A stretch of DNA of 64,000 bases from Streptomyces sp. NBC_01775 (lineage in GTDB: Bacteria; Actinomycetota; Actinomycetes; Streptomycetales; Streptomycetaceae). Each line of letters begins with the position of its first letter. Positions within the stretch are counted from its first letter, which is position 1. Below are positions 1 to 9,852 of the stretch, one piece after another. The DNA is taken from positions 6,820,001 through 6,884,000 of the forward strand of contig NZ_CP109104.1 of NCBI RefSeq assembly GCF_035917675.1, in the 5' to 3' direction. The position numbers and the translations under genes are program-made. The notes under the pieces were generated by a model. The model searched no databases. It saw only the letters and a list, made by a program, of their open reading frames with translations, and was not told the origin of the DNA.

Positions 1-352
1 CAAGCGCGTCGAGTTCCGCGCCCCGGACCCGTCCTCGAACCCCTACCTGGCGTTCTCGGCCCTCCTCCTGGCCGGCCTCGACGGCGTCAAGAACAAGATC
101 GAGCCCGCCGAGCCCATCGACAAGGACCTCTACGAGCTGGCCCCCGAGGAGCACGCCGACGTCTCCCAGGTCCCCACCTCGCTCCCGGCGGTCCTTGAAG
201 CGCTGGAGTCCGACAACGAGTACCTCCAGGCCGGCGGCGTCTTCACCTCCGACCTGATCGAGACCTGGATCGACTACAAGCGCACCAACGAAATCGCCCC
301 GATGCAGCTGCGTCCCCACCCGCACGAGTTCGAGCTGTACTTCGACATTTAA
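1..352 (+). CDS. glnA: Glutamine synthetase type I, C-terminal part (partial)
   Basis: This is the 3' end of a gene that begins before the window; the reading frame is open from base 2 and stops with TAA at 350-352. The residues [20 protein letters not shown] match the conserved C-terminal region of GSI enzymes, where the Arg of the VEFR stretch lies near the active site. The end also has the typical pattern ending in [11 protein letters not shown]. The enzyme joins ammonium to glutamate using ATP in the cytoplasm and is the main ammonium-assimilating step. The adenylylation-site tyrosine region of the GSI-beta type is visible as the 'DLYEL' stretch. Only about 116 residues are present, so overall length cannot be judged. 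A strong hairpin follows the stop. Confidence 0.95.
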   Translation, partial: KRVEFRAPDPSSNPYLAFSALLLAGLDGVKNKIEPAEPIDKDLYELAPEEHADVSQVPTSLPAVLEALESDNEYLQAGGVFTSDLIETWIDYKRTNEIAPMQLRPHPHEFELYFDI

Positions 353-403
353 GGGGCACCGCAGGTCGGAGCGGGTTTCCGCTTGACCTGTGCCGTATCG
401 GCC

Positions 404-441
404 GTGGGCCGCCACTTCTCGCCAGGGGAGGGGCGGCCCAC
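404..441 (+). terminator. Hairpin downstream of glnA
   Basis: Perfect 10-bp inverted repeat, arm GTGGGCCGCC at 404-413 and its complement at 432-441, about 50 bases after the glnA stop. There is no T-run, as is usual for Streptomyces terminators. It probably ends the glnA transcript. Confidence 0.6.
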
Positions 442-838
442 GTGTGTGTGAGGCGGGTCTGGCGCTCGGGGGAGAGGCCGGGGCGGAGGCGTCGACGTGT
501 TCGGGGGCGCGCACGGTCGGCTGCCGGGCGGTTCAGGGAGGTGGCGGACTTTCTCCGCCGGGCCGCCGGGCCGCCGGGCCGCCGTGTCGCTCGCGGTCGA
601 GGGCGGTCTTCTTGCCGGGCACCTTCTCGTGGTCGGGGCTCAGGCGTCCACACCCTTGCCGGGCGTGGGAGAGCGCTGCGTTACAGCCGGGCGCTGATGA
701 TGAGTACCCGCTCCCCACCAGCTTCGACGTCGAGATTCATGCGGTCATGTGAAACCCGAGTGAACCGTTGGCCGCTTGCGCGCGTATCAACAGGCGCTAG
801 CGGGTGGCACACCCGCAATCTTCCTCGGAATGACTAGC
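442..838. other. Gene-poor interval between glnA and the methyltransferase
   Basis: Several open frames cross this stretch, but all give Arg/Pro/Ala-rich shadow translations with no recognisable domain and no good ribosome binding site. I see no RNA gene here. The last 100 bases become less GC-rich and presumably carry the promoter of the gene at 852. Confidence 0.5.
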
Positions 839-851
839 GGGAGGTACTTGA

Positions 852-1571
852 ATGACCGTTACGGATGACGCTGCGCAGTTATCCCCGGCGCTCGATGACG
901 TGCCGGGTTGGTTTTCCAGGACCGACCAACAGCTCTTCGAATGGTTTCTGACTCACCCTCACGCGAGCGGCGATCTCCTGGAAATGGGGGTTTACGTCGG
1001 GAAGAGTGCAATTCTTCTCGGTCAGCACTTGCGACCTGGTGAATCGCTTACGGTGTGCGACCTGTTCGACTCGCCGGCCCCTGATGCGGCGAACGGGGCG
1101 GAGGTGTCGGAGTACCACCCCCTGGCCACCCGGGAAGTCTTTGAGAAAAACTACCTCTCATTTCACGACGAGCTTCCCCGAGTTCTGGAAGCGCCCACGT
1201 CGGTCCTGGCGGAAGAAGTTGCCGCAGATTCATGCCGCTTCGTGCATATCGACGCCTCGCATTTGTACCACCACGTCACGGAAGACATTGGTACGGCTCG
1301 CAATGTCCTGCTCCCGCAGGGAGTGGTTGTGCTGGACGATTTCAGGGCTCCACACACGCCGGGAGTCGCATTGGCCACCTGGGAGGCGGTGGTGCGGCGT
1401 GACCTCAATCCGATCTGCGTGAGCGAAGGCAAGCTCTACGGCACCTGGGGAGATCCGCGACCAGCCCAAAAGGACATCTTGGAGTCCTTCCAGTCCGCCG
1501 AGAATTTCGATATCAGTGTCGAAATGCTGGCAAGGCACCAGGTTATTAAATTTCAATCGAGAACGGCTTAG
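852..1571 (+). CDS. Class I SAM-dependent methyltransferase (Methyltransf_24-like)
   Basis: A 239-residue protein. Residues about 44-52 (EMGVYVGKS) are the glycine-rich motif I of class I methyltransferases, followed by an acidic residue after beta-2 (VCDLFD). Downstream, HIDASHLYHHVTEDI and LLPQGVVVLDDF are the patterns seen in the Methyltransf_24 family, in which Asp residues bind SAM or a metal. The natural substrate cannot be told; family members act on sugars, small metabolites and natural products. The start is supported by GGGAGG at 839-844, seven bases before the ATG at 852. Codon use has clearly more A/T at third positions (GTT, AAA, ATT, TTT) than the flanking genes, which suggests acquisition. 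It stands alone between two terminators. Confidence 0.8.
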   Translation: MTVTDDAAQLSPALDDVPGWFSRTDQQLFEWFLTHPHASGDLLEMGVYVGKSAILLGQHLRPGESLTVCDLFDSPAPDAANGAEVSEYHPLATREVFEKNYLSFHDELPRVLEAPTSVLAEEVAADSCRFVHIDASHLYHHVTEDIGTARNVLLPQGVVVLDDFRAPHTPGVALATWEAVVRRDLNPICVSEGKLYGTWGDPRPAQKDILESFQSAENFDISVEMLARHQVIKFQSRTA

Positions 1572-1639
1572 AGGCGCGGGGTCGGGCGACGACCTGTGAG
1601 GGCGCTTGAACCCTGACGGTGGGTGGTCAGGAAGGCGGT

Positions 1640-1675
1640 GAGGGCCGCCCCCCTGTATCGGGGGTGGCGGCCCTC
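1640..1675 (+). terminator. Hairpin downstream of the methyltransferase
   Basis: Arm GAGGGCCGCC at 1640-1649 pairs perfectly with 1666-1675 around a 16-base loop. It lies between two convergent genes, so it may serve both strands. Confidence 0.6.
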
Positions 1676-1697
1676 GGCCACGGAAGCCCGGAGGCGG

Positions 1698-1733
1698 TTG
1701 GGCCCGGGGCCGGGCAGGCCGGTCCGGGCCCAA
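1698..1733 (-). terminator. Hairpin downstream of katG
   Basis: Arm TTGGGCCCGG at 1698-1707 pairs perfectly with CCGGGCCCAA at 1724-1733. It lies 26 bases beyond the katG stop on the minus strand and fits a katG terminator. Confidence 0.6.
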
Positions 1734-1758
1734 CCCCGGGCGTCGGGTCAGGTTGTGC

Positions 1759-4137
<2,379 letters not shown>

Positions 4138-4151
4138 TCATTTCGTTCTTA

Positions 4152-4184
4152 GACGATTGTCGGACGGTTGTCGGACGATGGTTA
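4152..4184. promoter_or_regulatory. Tandem 11-bp direct repeats in the katG-fur intergenic region
   Basis: GACGATTGTCG at 4152-4162, GACGGTTGTCG at 4163-4173 and a degenerate GACGATGGTTA at 4174-4184 sit head to tail, one helical turn apart, just upstream of the fur start at 4196. Their position suggests a binding site for the adjacent Fur-type repressor. This is inference; the sequence is not a classical Fur box. Confidence 0.4.
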
Positions 4185-4195
4185 GGCTGGTGGCC

Positions 4196-4612
4196 ATGAG
4201 TGACCTGCTGGAGCGGCTTCGCGGGCGTGGCTGGCGGCTGACCGCCCAGCGCCGGGTCGTCGCCGAGGTGCTCGACGGCGAGCACGTCCATCTCACCGCG
4301 GACGACGTGCTCGAACGCGCGGCTGCCCGGCTGCCGGAGATCTCCCGCGCGACCGTCTACAACACCCTTGGCGAGCTGGTCCTGCTCGGCGAGGTGATCG
4401 AGGTGGCCACCAACGGCCGTGCCAAGCGCTACGACCCGAACGCCCACCGGCCCCACCATCACCTGGTGTGCTCCCGCTGCGGCACCATCCGCGACGTACA
4501 CCCGGACGGCGACCCCCTGGCCGGTCTGCCCGCCTCCGAGCGGTACGGGTTCGCCGTCTCCGATGTCGAGATGACCTATCGGGGCGTGTGCCCCGACTGC
4601 GCCCGCAGCTGA
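4196..4612 (+). CDS. Fur-family metalloregulator (FurA/CatR/PerR-like)
   Basis: A 138-residue Fur-family repressor. Residues about 1-80 form the winged helix, with the recognition region AARLPEISRATVYNTLGEL. The dimerisation and metal domain has HRPHHHLVCSRCG and a second CPDC pair, which form the structural Cys4 zinc site; the His-rich run before it supplies the regulatory metal ligands. The start is the ATG at 4196 (MSDLLERL). Actinobacterial homologues next to catalase genes sense peroxide by metal-catalysed oxidation and repress katG and themselves. Here the gene is divergent from katG rather than upstream in the same operon, which is the commoner layout. Whether it behaves as FurA or CatR cannot be decided from sequence alone. 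Confidence 0.88.
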   Translation: MSDLLERLRGRGWRLTAQRRVVAEVLDGEHVHLTADDVLERAAARLPEISRATVYNTLGELVLLGEVIEVATNGRAKRYDPNAHRPHHHLVCSRCGTIRDVHPDGDPLAGLPASERYGFAVSDVEMTYRGVCPDCARS

Positions 4613-4717
4613 ACGCGGCCTGCGCGCCTGGACGCGGCGGCGGGGTGGTGACGCCCTGGCGTGGTGTGGCGTACGTGGCCCGCCCGTCCTTCTCGGTGAC
4701 GGTGGTTGAAACCGGCA

Positions 4718-4735
4718 CAATCTCCTTGGAGATTG
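4718..4735. promoter_or_regulatory. Perfect 18-bp palindrome, possible operator
   Basis: Arm CAATCTCC (4718-4725), two-base centre, and its complement GGAGATTG (4728-4735). It lies about 110 bases upstream of the small gene at 4845 and about 105 bases after fur. There is no T-run and the stem is modest, so an operator is at least as likely as a terminator. Confidence 0.4.
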
Positions 4736-4844
4736 GCTCACCGTGATGTGTGTGTGGGAATCACCCGTTGAACCACCCGCTGCGATCTTACGTAGTCCTT
4801 TTCAGGGCGCTCGATGCCTTCAGAGCGCGCGGAGAGGAAACGAA

Positions 4845-5324
4845 ATGCCACCCCCTTCACGCAGCAGTAGCAGCAGTTCCGGCGGCTTCTACCAGGAACC
4901 TCCTGGCACGCCTGACTACGTCACTAATCAGAGCGGACCGAGTCAGAACTACGGCCAGTACGATCAGTTTTCCGCGGCGGAGCGGAATCGCGCCATCCAG
5001 TACGGTGGGGCCGGGTATGACCCCCCCCGTTACCAGGACCACGCGGCCGGTGAACGCGTTTCCGACCAGCCCGACCCTAACCAGCCCACTAGGCGCCAGT
5101 CCTTCGCCCCCAACCCTGCCTACCGGGGGCCGGCCCCTAACCTCAGCAGCTCCGCCCCTGGTAGTAGCCACGGATACACGGGCCGGGCGCCGACCCGAGC
5201 GGAAGTTGCCGCTTGGAACCCTGCCCCCGGCGGGCAGCAGCAGCGCTCCAGCGCGACCACCAACCAGTCTCGCCAAGATCCGAACCGGAACAACGCCATG
5301 GGCCGTGGAGGCGCAAGCCGCTGA
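4845..5324 (+). CDS. Small disordered protein of unknown function
   Basis: Not recognised. The 159-residue product is rich in Ser, Gln, Asn, Pro, Gly and Tyr, begins with a serine run, has no predicted membrane segment or signal peptide, and looks intrinsically disordered throughout. The start is supported by GGAGAGGAA, with the ATG at 4845; an upstream in-frame ATG at 4743 lacks such a site. Base composition and codon choice (many T/A third positions such as AGT, CCT, GAT) differ from the neighbours. Its 3' third overlaps a possible antisense zinc-finger frame at 5143-5385, so one of the two may not be expressed. A palindrome at 4718 may control it. Confidence 0.5.
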   Translation: MPPPSRSSSSSSGGFYQEPPGTPDYVTNQSGPSQNYGQYDQFSAAERNRAIQYGGAGYDPPRYQDHAAGERVSDQPDPNQPTRRQSFAPNPAYRGPAPNLSSSAPGSSHGYTGRAPTRAEVAAWNPAPGGQQQRSSATTNQSRQDPNRNNAMGRGGASR

Positions 5325-5385
5325 GGTCGCAGCGGCCGGGCCGGATCAGCCCGCCGCAAGCTCCACACCGCCACTGGTCCCACAT
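5143..5385 (-). CDS. Possible small zinc-finger protein (antisense overlap)
   Basis: An 80-residue minus-strand frame starting with ATG at 5383-5385. It contains WRCGACGG followed about 20 residues later by LRLHGPWRCSGS. The spacing CxxC ... HGPxxCxGS is the layout of short actinobacterial and phage zinc-finger proteins of the type 'CPxCG ... HG ... CPGSG'. No good ribosome binding site is visible, and the frame overlaps the plus-strand gene by 182 bases, so it may be a remnant or a chance match. I would treat it as a candidate only. Confidence 0.25.
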   Translation of the reverse strand: MWDQWRCGACGGLIRPGRCDLSGLRLHGPWRCSGSDLGETGWWSRWSAAAARRGQGSKRQLPLGSAPGPCIRGYYQGRSC

Positions 5386-6047
5386 GGGCCGTGATGTGCG
5401 CGGGCCGCCGAACTCCGGGTCGGCCGCCCCGGCCGACATGCCAGCGTCGGCCCGGAGTACGGCACCTGCGGTGAGGCCATGAACCGCGTCCTGGGGGGCC
5501 GCGGCGCCCGCCGTCCGGGACCTGATCCCCGCGCCCCCTGTCCCTTCGAACGTCCTTGCCCGCCCAGCCCGTCGAGGCCGATCCGGGTGGTAGGGGCCGG
5601 CCCCCGGCACTCTGGTCGTGTTCGACCCCGGGCGGCCCCGCCCCGACTGGTCCTGGACGGGCGCGACAGGACGAGTGCGGGGGCATGCTCGACCTGGTGC
5701 GGCCCGTCACAACAGCACCGGGGCGTGCCCCAATCACTCCGCTCGCCGGGAAGACGCGGTTACCCCATGACCGTCGTGCGGCGGCGGCGCGGCCCGCTTC
5801 CCCGGGTGGGACGGGCTCACCGCGCCAGCTCGCGAGTTCCACGCCGGGTGCCACCACGCTCCTCCTCGTCCGCCCCTGCGCGGGTACTGCCACTGGGCGC
5901 GAAGGGCTGAGGCCGGTCGCACCGGCGAACTCGGCGCCCCCGCGCGGCGTCGGCGCCCGACAGCCCGCCGCGCCGACAGCCCGCCGCGCCGACAGCCCGC
6001 CGCGCTGACAACTCCCCCGCTTGACAGCTCACTTCCCGTGGCTCACC
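5386..6047. other. Interval without a convincing gene
   Basis: Open frames here, for example 5479-5910 on plus, give low-complexity Arg/Pro translations with no recognisable motif. The interval could be decayed coding DNA around the zinc-finger fragment. Its right end holds the 16-bp tandem repeats and the promoter of the GntR gene. Confidence 0.4.
5957..6004. repeat. Three tandem copies of a 16-bp unit
   Basis: The unit CCGACAGCCCGCCGCG occurs at 5957, 5973 and 5989 without mismatch, and a decayed fourth copy (TGACAAC) follows. It lies just upstream of the GntR promoter, where a TTGACA box stands at 6021-6026. Confidence 0.8.
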
Positions 6048-6071
6048 CTTTCACTACTTAATTAGTGAAAG
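6048..6071. promoter_or_regulatory. Perfect palindromic operator of the YtrA-type regulator
   Basis: Arm CTTTCACTA (6048-6056), six-base AT-rich centre, and its complement at 6063-6071, ending 11 bases before the ATG of the GntR gene. It overlaps the probable Shine-Dalgarno region, and a TTGACA box lies at 6021-6026. A palindrome immediately upstream of a GntR gene that heads its operon is the usual autoregulatory site. Confidence 0.65.
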
Positions 6072-6082
6072 GGGGTAACCGG

Positions 6083-6475
6083 ATGGTCGAATACCGCATC
6101 GACCGGCGCAGCGGCGTTGCCACGTACCTCCAGATCGTTCAGCAGACCAAACAAGCCTTGCGGCTCGGCATGCTGGAGCCCGGTGACAAGCTCCCCGCGG
6201 CTCGCGAGGTGGTGGAGGCTCTCGCCGTCAACCCGAACACCGTGCTCAAGGCCTACCGCGAGCTGGAGCGGGAGGGGCTGGTCGAGGCGCGGCGCGGGCT
6301 CGGCACCTTCGTCCGCAGGTCGCTCGGCACCGCGCCGGGCGACTCCCCGCTGCGGGCCGAACTCGACGAGTGGACGAAGCGTGCCCGGGCCGCCGGGCTG
6401 GAGCGGGACGACGTGGCCGCGCTCTTCACCGCCGCGCTGGGCGAGCACTTCGAGATCACCAGAGAGGACCGATGA
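6083..6475 (+). CDS. GntR-family regulator, YtrA subfamily
   Basis: A 130-residue regulator: an N-terminal winged helix (residues about 10-75, with KLPAAREVVEALAVNPNTVLKAYRELE as the helix-turn-helix region and LVEARRGLGTFV as the wing) and only a short C-terminal helical extension. That short tail marks the YtrA subfamily, which typically controls a linked ABC transporter. The ATG at 6083 is preceded by AAAGGGGG; a GTG at 6065 lies inside the operator and is less likely. It overlaps the downstream ATPase gene by four bases (ATGA), so the genes are translationally coupled. It probably represses its own operon through the palindrome at 6048-6071 until an unknown, probably envelope- or antibiotic-related, signal is present. 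Confidence 0.85.
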   Translation: MVEYRIDRRSGVATYLQIVQQTKQALRLGMLEPGDKLPAAREVVEALAVNPNTVLKAYRELEREGLVEARRGLGTFVRRSLGTAPGDSPLRAELDEWTKRARAAGLERDDVAALFTAALGEHFEITREDR

Positions 6476-7425
6476 TGACCACGATCGCCATCGAGGCGAC
6501 CGGACTCGGCAAGCGGTTCCAACGGCACGGGGACTGGGCGCTGCGCGAGTGCGCGTTCCGGCTGCCCGCCGGACGGATCTGCGCGCTCGTGGGACCCAAC
6601 GGCGCGGGCAAGTCGACGCTGATCGCTCTCGCCGCCGGGCTGTTGACCCCCGACGAGGGCACCGTCACCGTGCTCGGCGGGCACCCGGCCGACGCCCGGC
6701 CGCACATCGGGTTCGTCGACCAGGACAAGCCGCTGTACCCGCGGCTCACCGTCGCCGAGACGCTCCGCATGGGCGCCGACCTCAACCCGGGCCGCTGGGA
6801 CGCGGCCACCGCGGAGCGGATCGTGGCCGGCGGTGACCTGAACCCCAAGGCGCAGATCCGCTCGCTCTCCGGTGGCCAGCGGACCCGTGTGGTGCTCGCC
6901 GTCGCCCTGGCCAAGGTGCCCGAACTGCTGCTGCTGGACGAGCCGATGGCCGACCTCGACCCGCTCGCCCGGCACGAGTTGATGGGAGTGCTGATGGCCA
7001 CGGCCGCCCGGCACGGCACCACGATCGTGATGTCCTCGCACGTGCTGGCCGAGTTGGACGACTGCTGCGACTACCTGCTGCTGGTCGACGACGGCCGCGT
7101 CCGCCTGGCGGGCGACAAGGACGAGCTGCTGGCCGCTCACCGCCTCGTCGTCCGCCCCGTGAGTGAGACCACCACCGGTGCCGACGGCGACCTGGGCCCG
7201 AACACCGTGGTGGAGTCCCGTACCACCGGCCGCCAGCTCACGGCCCTCATCCGGCCCGCGGGACCCCTGCCCGGTGACTGGCAGACCAGCGAGCCCTCCC
7301 TTGAGGAGCTGGTTCTCGCACACCTGCGCAGCCCGGGGACGCCCGCGCTGGCTCTGGACCCCACCAGCACCCCCTTGAGCACCTCCATACGCACCCCCGC
7401 CACGTCCCAGGAGACGGTCGCATGA
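6472..7425 (+). CDS. ABC transporter ATP-binding protein
   Basis: A 317-residue nucleotide-binding subunit. Walker A is GPNGAGKST at residues about 41-49, the Q-loop is VDQDKP, the signature is LSGGQ near residue 133, and Walker B is LLLLDEP with the D-loop following. An H-loop His lies in MSSHVLAELDD. The C-terminal 80 residues are an extension of the type found in ABC-2 ATPases of drug or lantibiotic exporters. Its start overlaps the regulator stop, and its stop overlaps the permease start (ATGA at 7422), so all three proteins are made from one message. The substrate is unknown; regulated YtrA-linked transporters are mostly involved in envelope stress or antimicrobial export. Confidence 0.92.
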   Translation: MMTTIAIEATGLGKRFQRHGDWALRECAFRLPAGRICALVGPNGAGKSTLIALAAGLLTPDEGTVTVLGGHPADARPHIGFVDQDKPLYPRLTVAETLRMGADLNPGRWDAATAERIVAGGDLNPKAQIRSLSGGQRTRVVLAVALAKVPELLLLDEPMADLDPLARHELMGVLMATAARHGTTIVMSSHVLAELDDCCDYLLLVDDGRVRLAGDKDELLAAHRLVVRPVSETTTGADGDLGPNTVVESRTTGRQLTALIRPAGPLPGDWQTSEPSLEELVLAHLRSPGTPALALDPTSTPLSTSIRTPATSQETVA

Positions 7426-8492
7426 CTGCCCTTGCCTCCACCGCCCCCAGCCCTGACCCCGCTCCTGACTCCGCGCCCACCCGGGAGCCTGCCGCCGCGC
7501 CCCGCCAGACCCGGTGGCTGCTGCGCCTGCACCGGTCGGCGCTGTGCGTCTGGGCAGGGATCGTGGTCGTGGTCTCGACCGCGCTGCTGTGGCTGTGGGG
7601 CCCGCTCACCGACGCCGCCGCGGCGGGATGGCGGCAGTACGACGCGTGCGGAACGGCGGCACGGTGCACCTACGACCAGCCCGCGATCCTGCTCTACAAA
7701 GCGGTCTACCAGTACGCCACCGTCGCCGTCCTCGCCGTCCCCTTCCTCGTCGCCGCCTGGGCCGGCGCCACGCTCATCGGCCGGGAGCTGGAGACGGGCA
7801 CCGCCCGACTGGCCTGGACGCAGTCGGTGTCCCCGGCCCGCTGGCTCGCCAACAAACTCGCCGTCCCGGCCGCCCTCATCGCCGTCGGCACCGGTCTGCC
7901 GGCCGGGCTGCACCACCTCGCCTGGTCCGCCGGGCGGGGGCGCATCGGCACCGCCAAGAGCTGGTACGACCCGACGACCTTCTACACGGGCGGCCCCACT
8001 ATCGTCGCCCTCGCCCTGGTCGGCCTGGCCGCCGGCGCCCTGGCCGGGCTCGCCTGGCGCCGCGCCATACCGGCGCTCATCACCTCCGTCGTCGCCACGG
8101 CAGGCGTGTTCGGCATCCTTCGCCTGGCGCTGCCCTATCTGTGGCCCGGCGAGACCCGCGTCAGCGGCCTGGAGCCCGGCGTTCCGGCAGGCGTGGGAGT
8201 GACGGTCGACGAGGGCGTCCTCACCTCCACCGGTGACCGGCTGCCCGACCCCTGCGGCATCGACCAGCTCTCGTGCGACGCCACGTACGACAAGTTCGAC
8301 GTCGTCAGCTACTACCGCGACTACCACCCCTTCTCCCACTACTGGGTACTTCAGCTCACCTCGACCGCCCTGGCCCTCGCCATCGGTGGCGTGCTGGTCC
8401 TCGTCGCGTTCCGCGTCCTGAAGCGCCGTACCGGCGCGGCCCCCACCCGAGGGGGCGGCGGGACCCCGGCCCCCGGGAAAACCCCCGCGTGA
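7422..8492 (+). CDS. ABC-2 type transporter permease
   Basis: A 356-residue integral membrane protein with a Pro/Ala-rich cytoplasmic N-terminus (about 35 residues). About six hydrophobic segments follow, including VWAGIVVVVSTALLWLW near residue 45, AVLAVPFLVAAWAGATLIG near 105 and LALAIGGVLVLVAF near the C-terminus. The motif region ELETGTARLAWTQSVSPARW resembles the coupling-helix segment of ABC-2 permeases that contacts the ATPase. It is the membrane partner of the ATPase encoded immediately upstream, with overlapping stop and start codons. A soluble-looking stretch at residues about 240-310 is probably extracytoplasmic. Confidence 0.85.
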   Translation: MTALASTAPSPDPAPDSAPTREPAAAPRQTRWLLRLHRSALCVWAGIVVVVSTALLWLWGPLTDAAAAGWRQYDACGTAARCTYDQPAILLYKAVYQYATVAVLAVPFLVAAWAGATLIGRELETGTARLAWTQSVSPARWLANKLAVPAALIAVGTGLPAGLHHLAWSAGRGRIGTAKSWYDPTTFYTGGPTIVALALVGLAAGALAGLAWRRAIPALITSVVATAGVFGILRLALPYLWPGETRVSGLEPGVPAGVGVTVDEGVLTSTGDRLPDPCGIDQLSCDATYDKFDVVSYYRDYHPFSHYWVLQLTSTALALAIGGVLVLVAFRVLKRRTGAAPTRGGGGTPAPGKTPA

Positions 8493-8519
8493 CCGCGATG
8501 TGACCCGGATGGTTCCGGG

Positions 8520-8546
8520 ATGAGGGGGATGAGGGGGATGAGGGGG
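8520..8546. repeat. Three tandem copies of ATGAGGGGG
   Basis: The 9-bp unit is repeated exactly at 8520, 8529 and 8538, in the 370-base gap between the ABC permease and the hydrolase. I see no gene in that gap. Confidence 0.8.
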
Positions 8547-8861
8547 AACAGGTCGGCTCCCGGATGGCTCCCCCGACGTCGGCCGACGCCCTGCCGCCGC
8601 GCCGCCACCGCTCTCGGCAGGCAGGGCAGCGCACCTTGGGCTTCCGGAGTCCTGGCACCGGCGGTTAGCCGCGCTCAACCTGCCTTTAGACATCCGTGGT
8701 TGTTGCCCGGATCGCAAGCTGCCAGCGTGTCGAGGGCAGCGAGCGAGTAGTGCCTACCGCCCCCTACGCGGCGTGCGGAGGCAGCGGCTCCCCAGCTGCT
8801 CACCCCACGGCGGTCGACCGTCGACATGCCGTACCCCTGCCTGCTTCGAGGGAGCCCCGAC

Positions 8862-9761
8862 ATGCCTCTGCGTGAACATGTGACTTTCGCCGGCGACGCG
8901 GCAAAGCTCACCGGTCACCTCTTTCTGCCCGACCTCACGGGTACCGACGACGCCGCTCCGGTGCCGGGCGTCGTGGTCGCCGGCACCTGGACCAGCGTCA
9001 AGGAACAGCTGGCCGACCGGTACGCCGAGCAGCTGGCCCGACGCGGCTTCGCGGCCCTGTCCTTCGACTTCACCGGATACGGCGAATCGGCAGGTGAGCC
9101 GCGCGACTACGAGTCGCCGGAACTGAAGATCCGGGACATCCGCGCGGCGGCCGACTTCCTGACCGGGCATCCCGCGGTGAGCGACGGACAACTGGGAGCG
9201 TTGGGGGTGTGCGCCGGCGCGATGTACGCGAGCGCCTTCGCCGCCGAGGATTCAAGGGTGCGGTCGCTCGCCCTGGTGGCGCCGTGGCTGCACGACCGCC
9301 GTATCTGCGAGGAGAACTACGGCGGCCCGGAGGGCATCGACGCGAAGAAGGCCGCGGCGGCCGAGGCCCGCCGCAGGTACGAGGAGACCGGGGAGGTCGC
9401 CTACGTGCCGGTGGTCAGCGGCAGCGACCCGGACGCGGCCATGCCCTTCGACATCGACTTCTACCTCAACCCGGAGCGCGGCGGAATCCCGCAGTGGCCC
9501 AACCGGTTCGCCGTCATGGCCTGGCCCGGCTGGCTGGACTTCGACGCCGTCGCGATCGCCCCGAAGGTGACCGCGCCCGTGCTGCTCGTGCACAGCGAGG
9601 ACGCCGCCGTCCCGGACGGCGCCCGCCGCTTCCACGACGGCCTCGCTGGCCCCGGCCAGGTCATCTGGACCGAGGGCGTCCAGTTCGACTTCTACGACCA
9701 GTCACCGCAGGTCGGCATCGCCTCGGACGCGGCGGCCGAGCACTTCGCCCGCACGCTGTGA
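8862..9761 (+). CDS. Alpha/beta hydrolase (YcjY/dienelactone-hydrolase-like)
   Basis: A 299-residue alpha/beta hydrolase. The nucleophile elbow is LGVCAGA with Cys at residue 117, a cysteine nucleophile as in dienelactone hydrolases and in the YcjY-type group. An acid residue is expected in LLVHSEDAAVPDGARRFH, and a C-terminal His lies in AAEHFARTL. The ATG at 8862 (MPLREHV) is preceded by GAGGGAG; the earlier in-frame ATG at 8826 lacks one. No signal peptide is visible, so the protein is cytoplasmic. Substrate is unknown. The next gene is a SnoaL-like ORF, a combination often seen in small detoxification or secondary-metabolite modules. Confidence 0.8.
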   Translation: MPLREHVTFAGDAAKLTGHLFLPDLTGTDDAAPVPGVVVAGTWTSVKEQLADRYAEQLARRGFAALSFDFTGYGESAGEPRDYESPELKIRDIRAAADFLTGHPAVSDGQLGALGVCAGAMYASAFAAEDSRVRSLALVAPWLHDRRICEENYGGPEGIDAKKAAAAEARRRYEETGEVAYVPVVSGSDPDAAMPFDIDFYLNPERGGIPQWPNRFAVMAWPGWLDFDAVAIAPKVTAPVLLVHSEDAAVPDGARRFHDGLAGPGQVIWTEGVQFDFYDQSPQVGIASDAAAEHFARTL

Positions 9762-9789
9762 GCACCCCGCACCCCGCACCCCGCACCCC
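9762..9789. repeat. Four tandem copies of GCACCCC
   Basis: Exact 7-bp repeats at 9762, 9769, 9776 and 9783 directly after the hydrolase stop. Confidence 0.8.
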
Positions 9790-9852
9790 GGCCACCCTTC
9801 ACTCCGTACCCCGGCCACCCCGCACATCGCCCCGACAGGAGACCACCCCGTC

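Noticed and set aside
5479..5910. Plus-strand coding frame in the gene-poor block
   Set aside because: Low-complexity Arg/Pro translation, no ribosome binding site and no motif.
8520..8546. CRISPR-like repeats
   Set aside because: Short 9-bp direct repeats without spacers. No array with unique spacers or cas genes occurs in the window.
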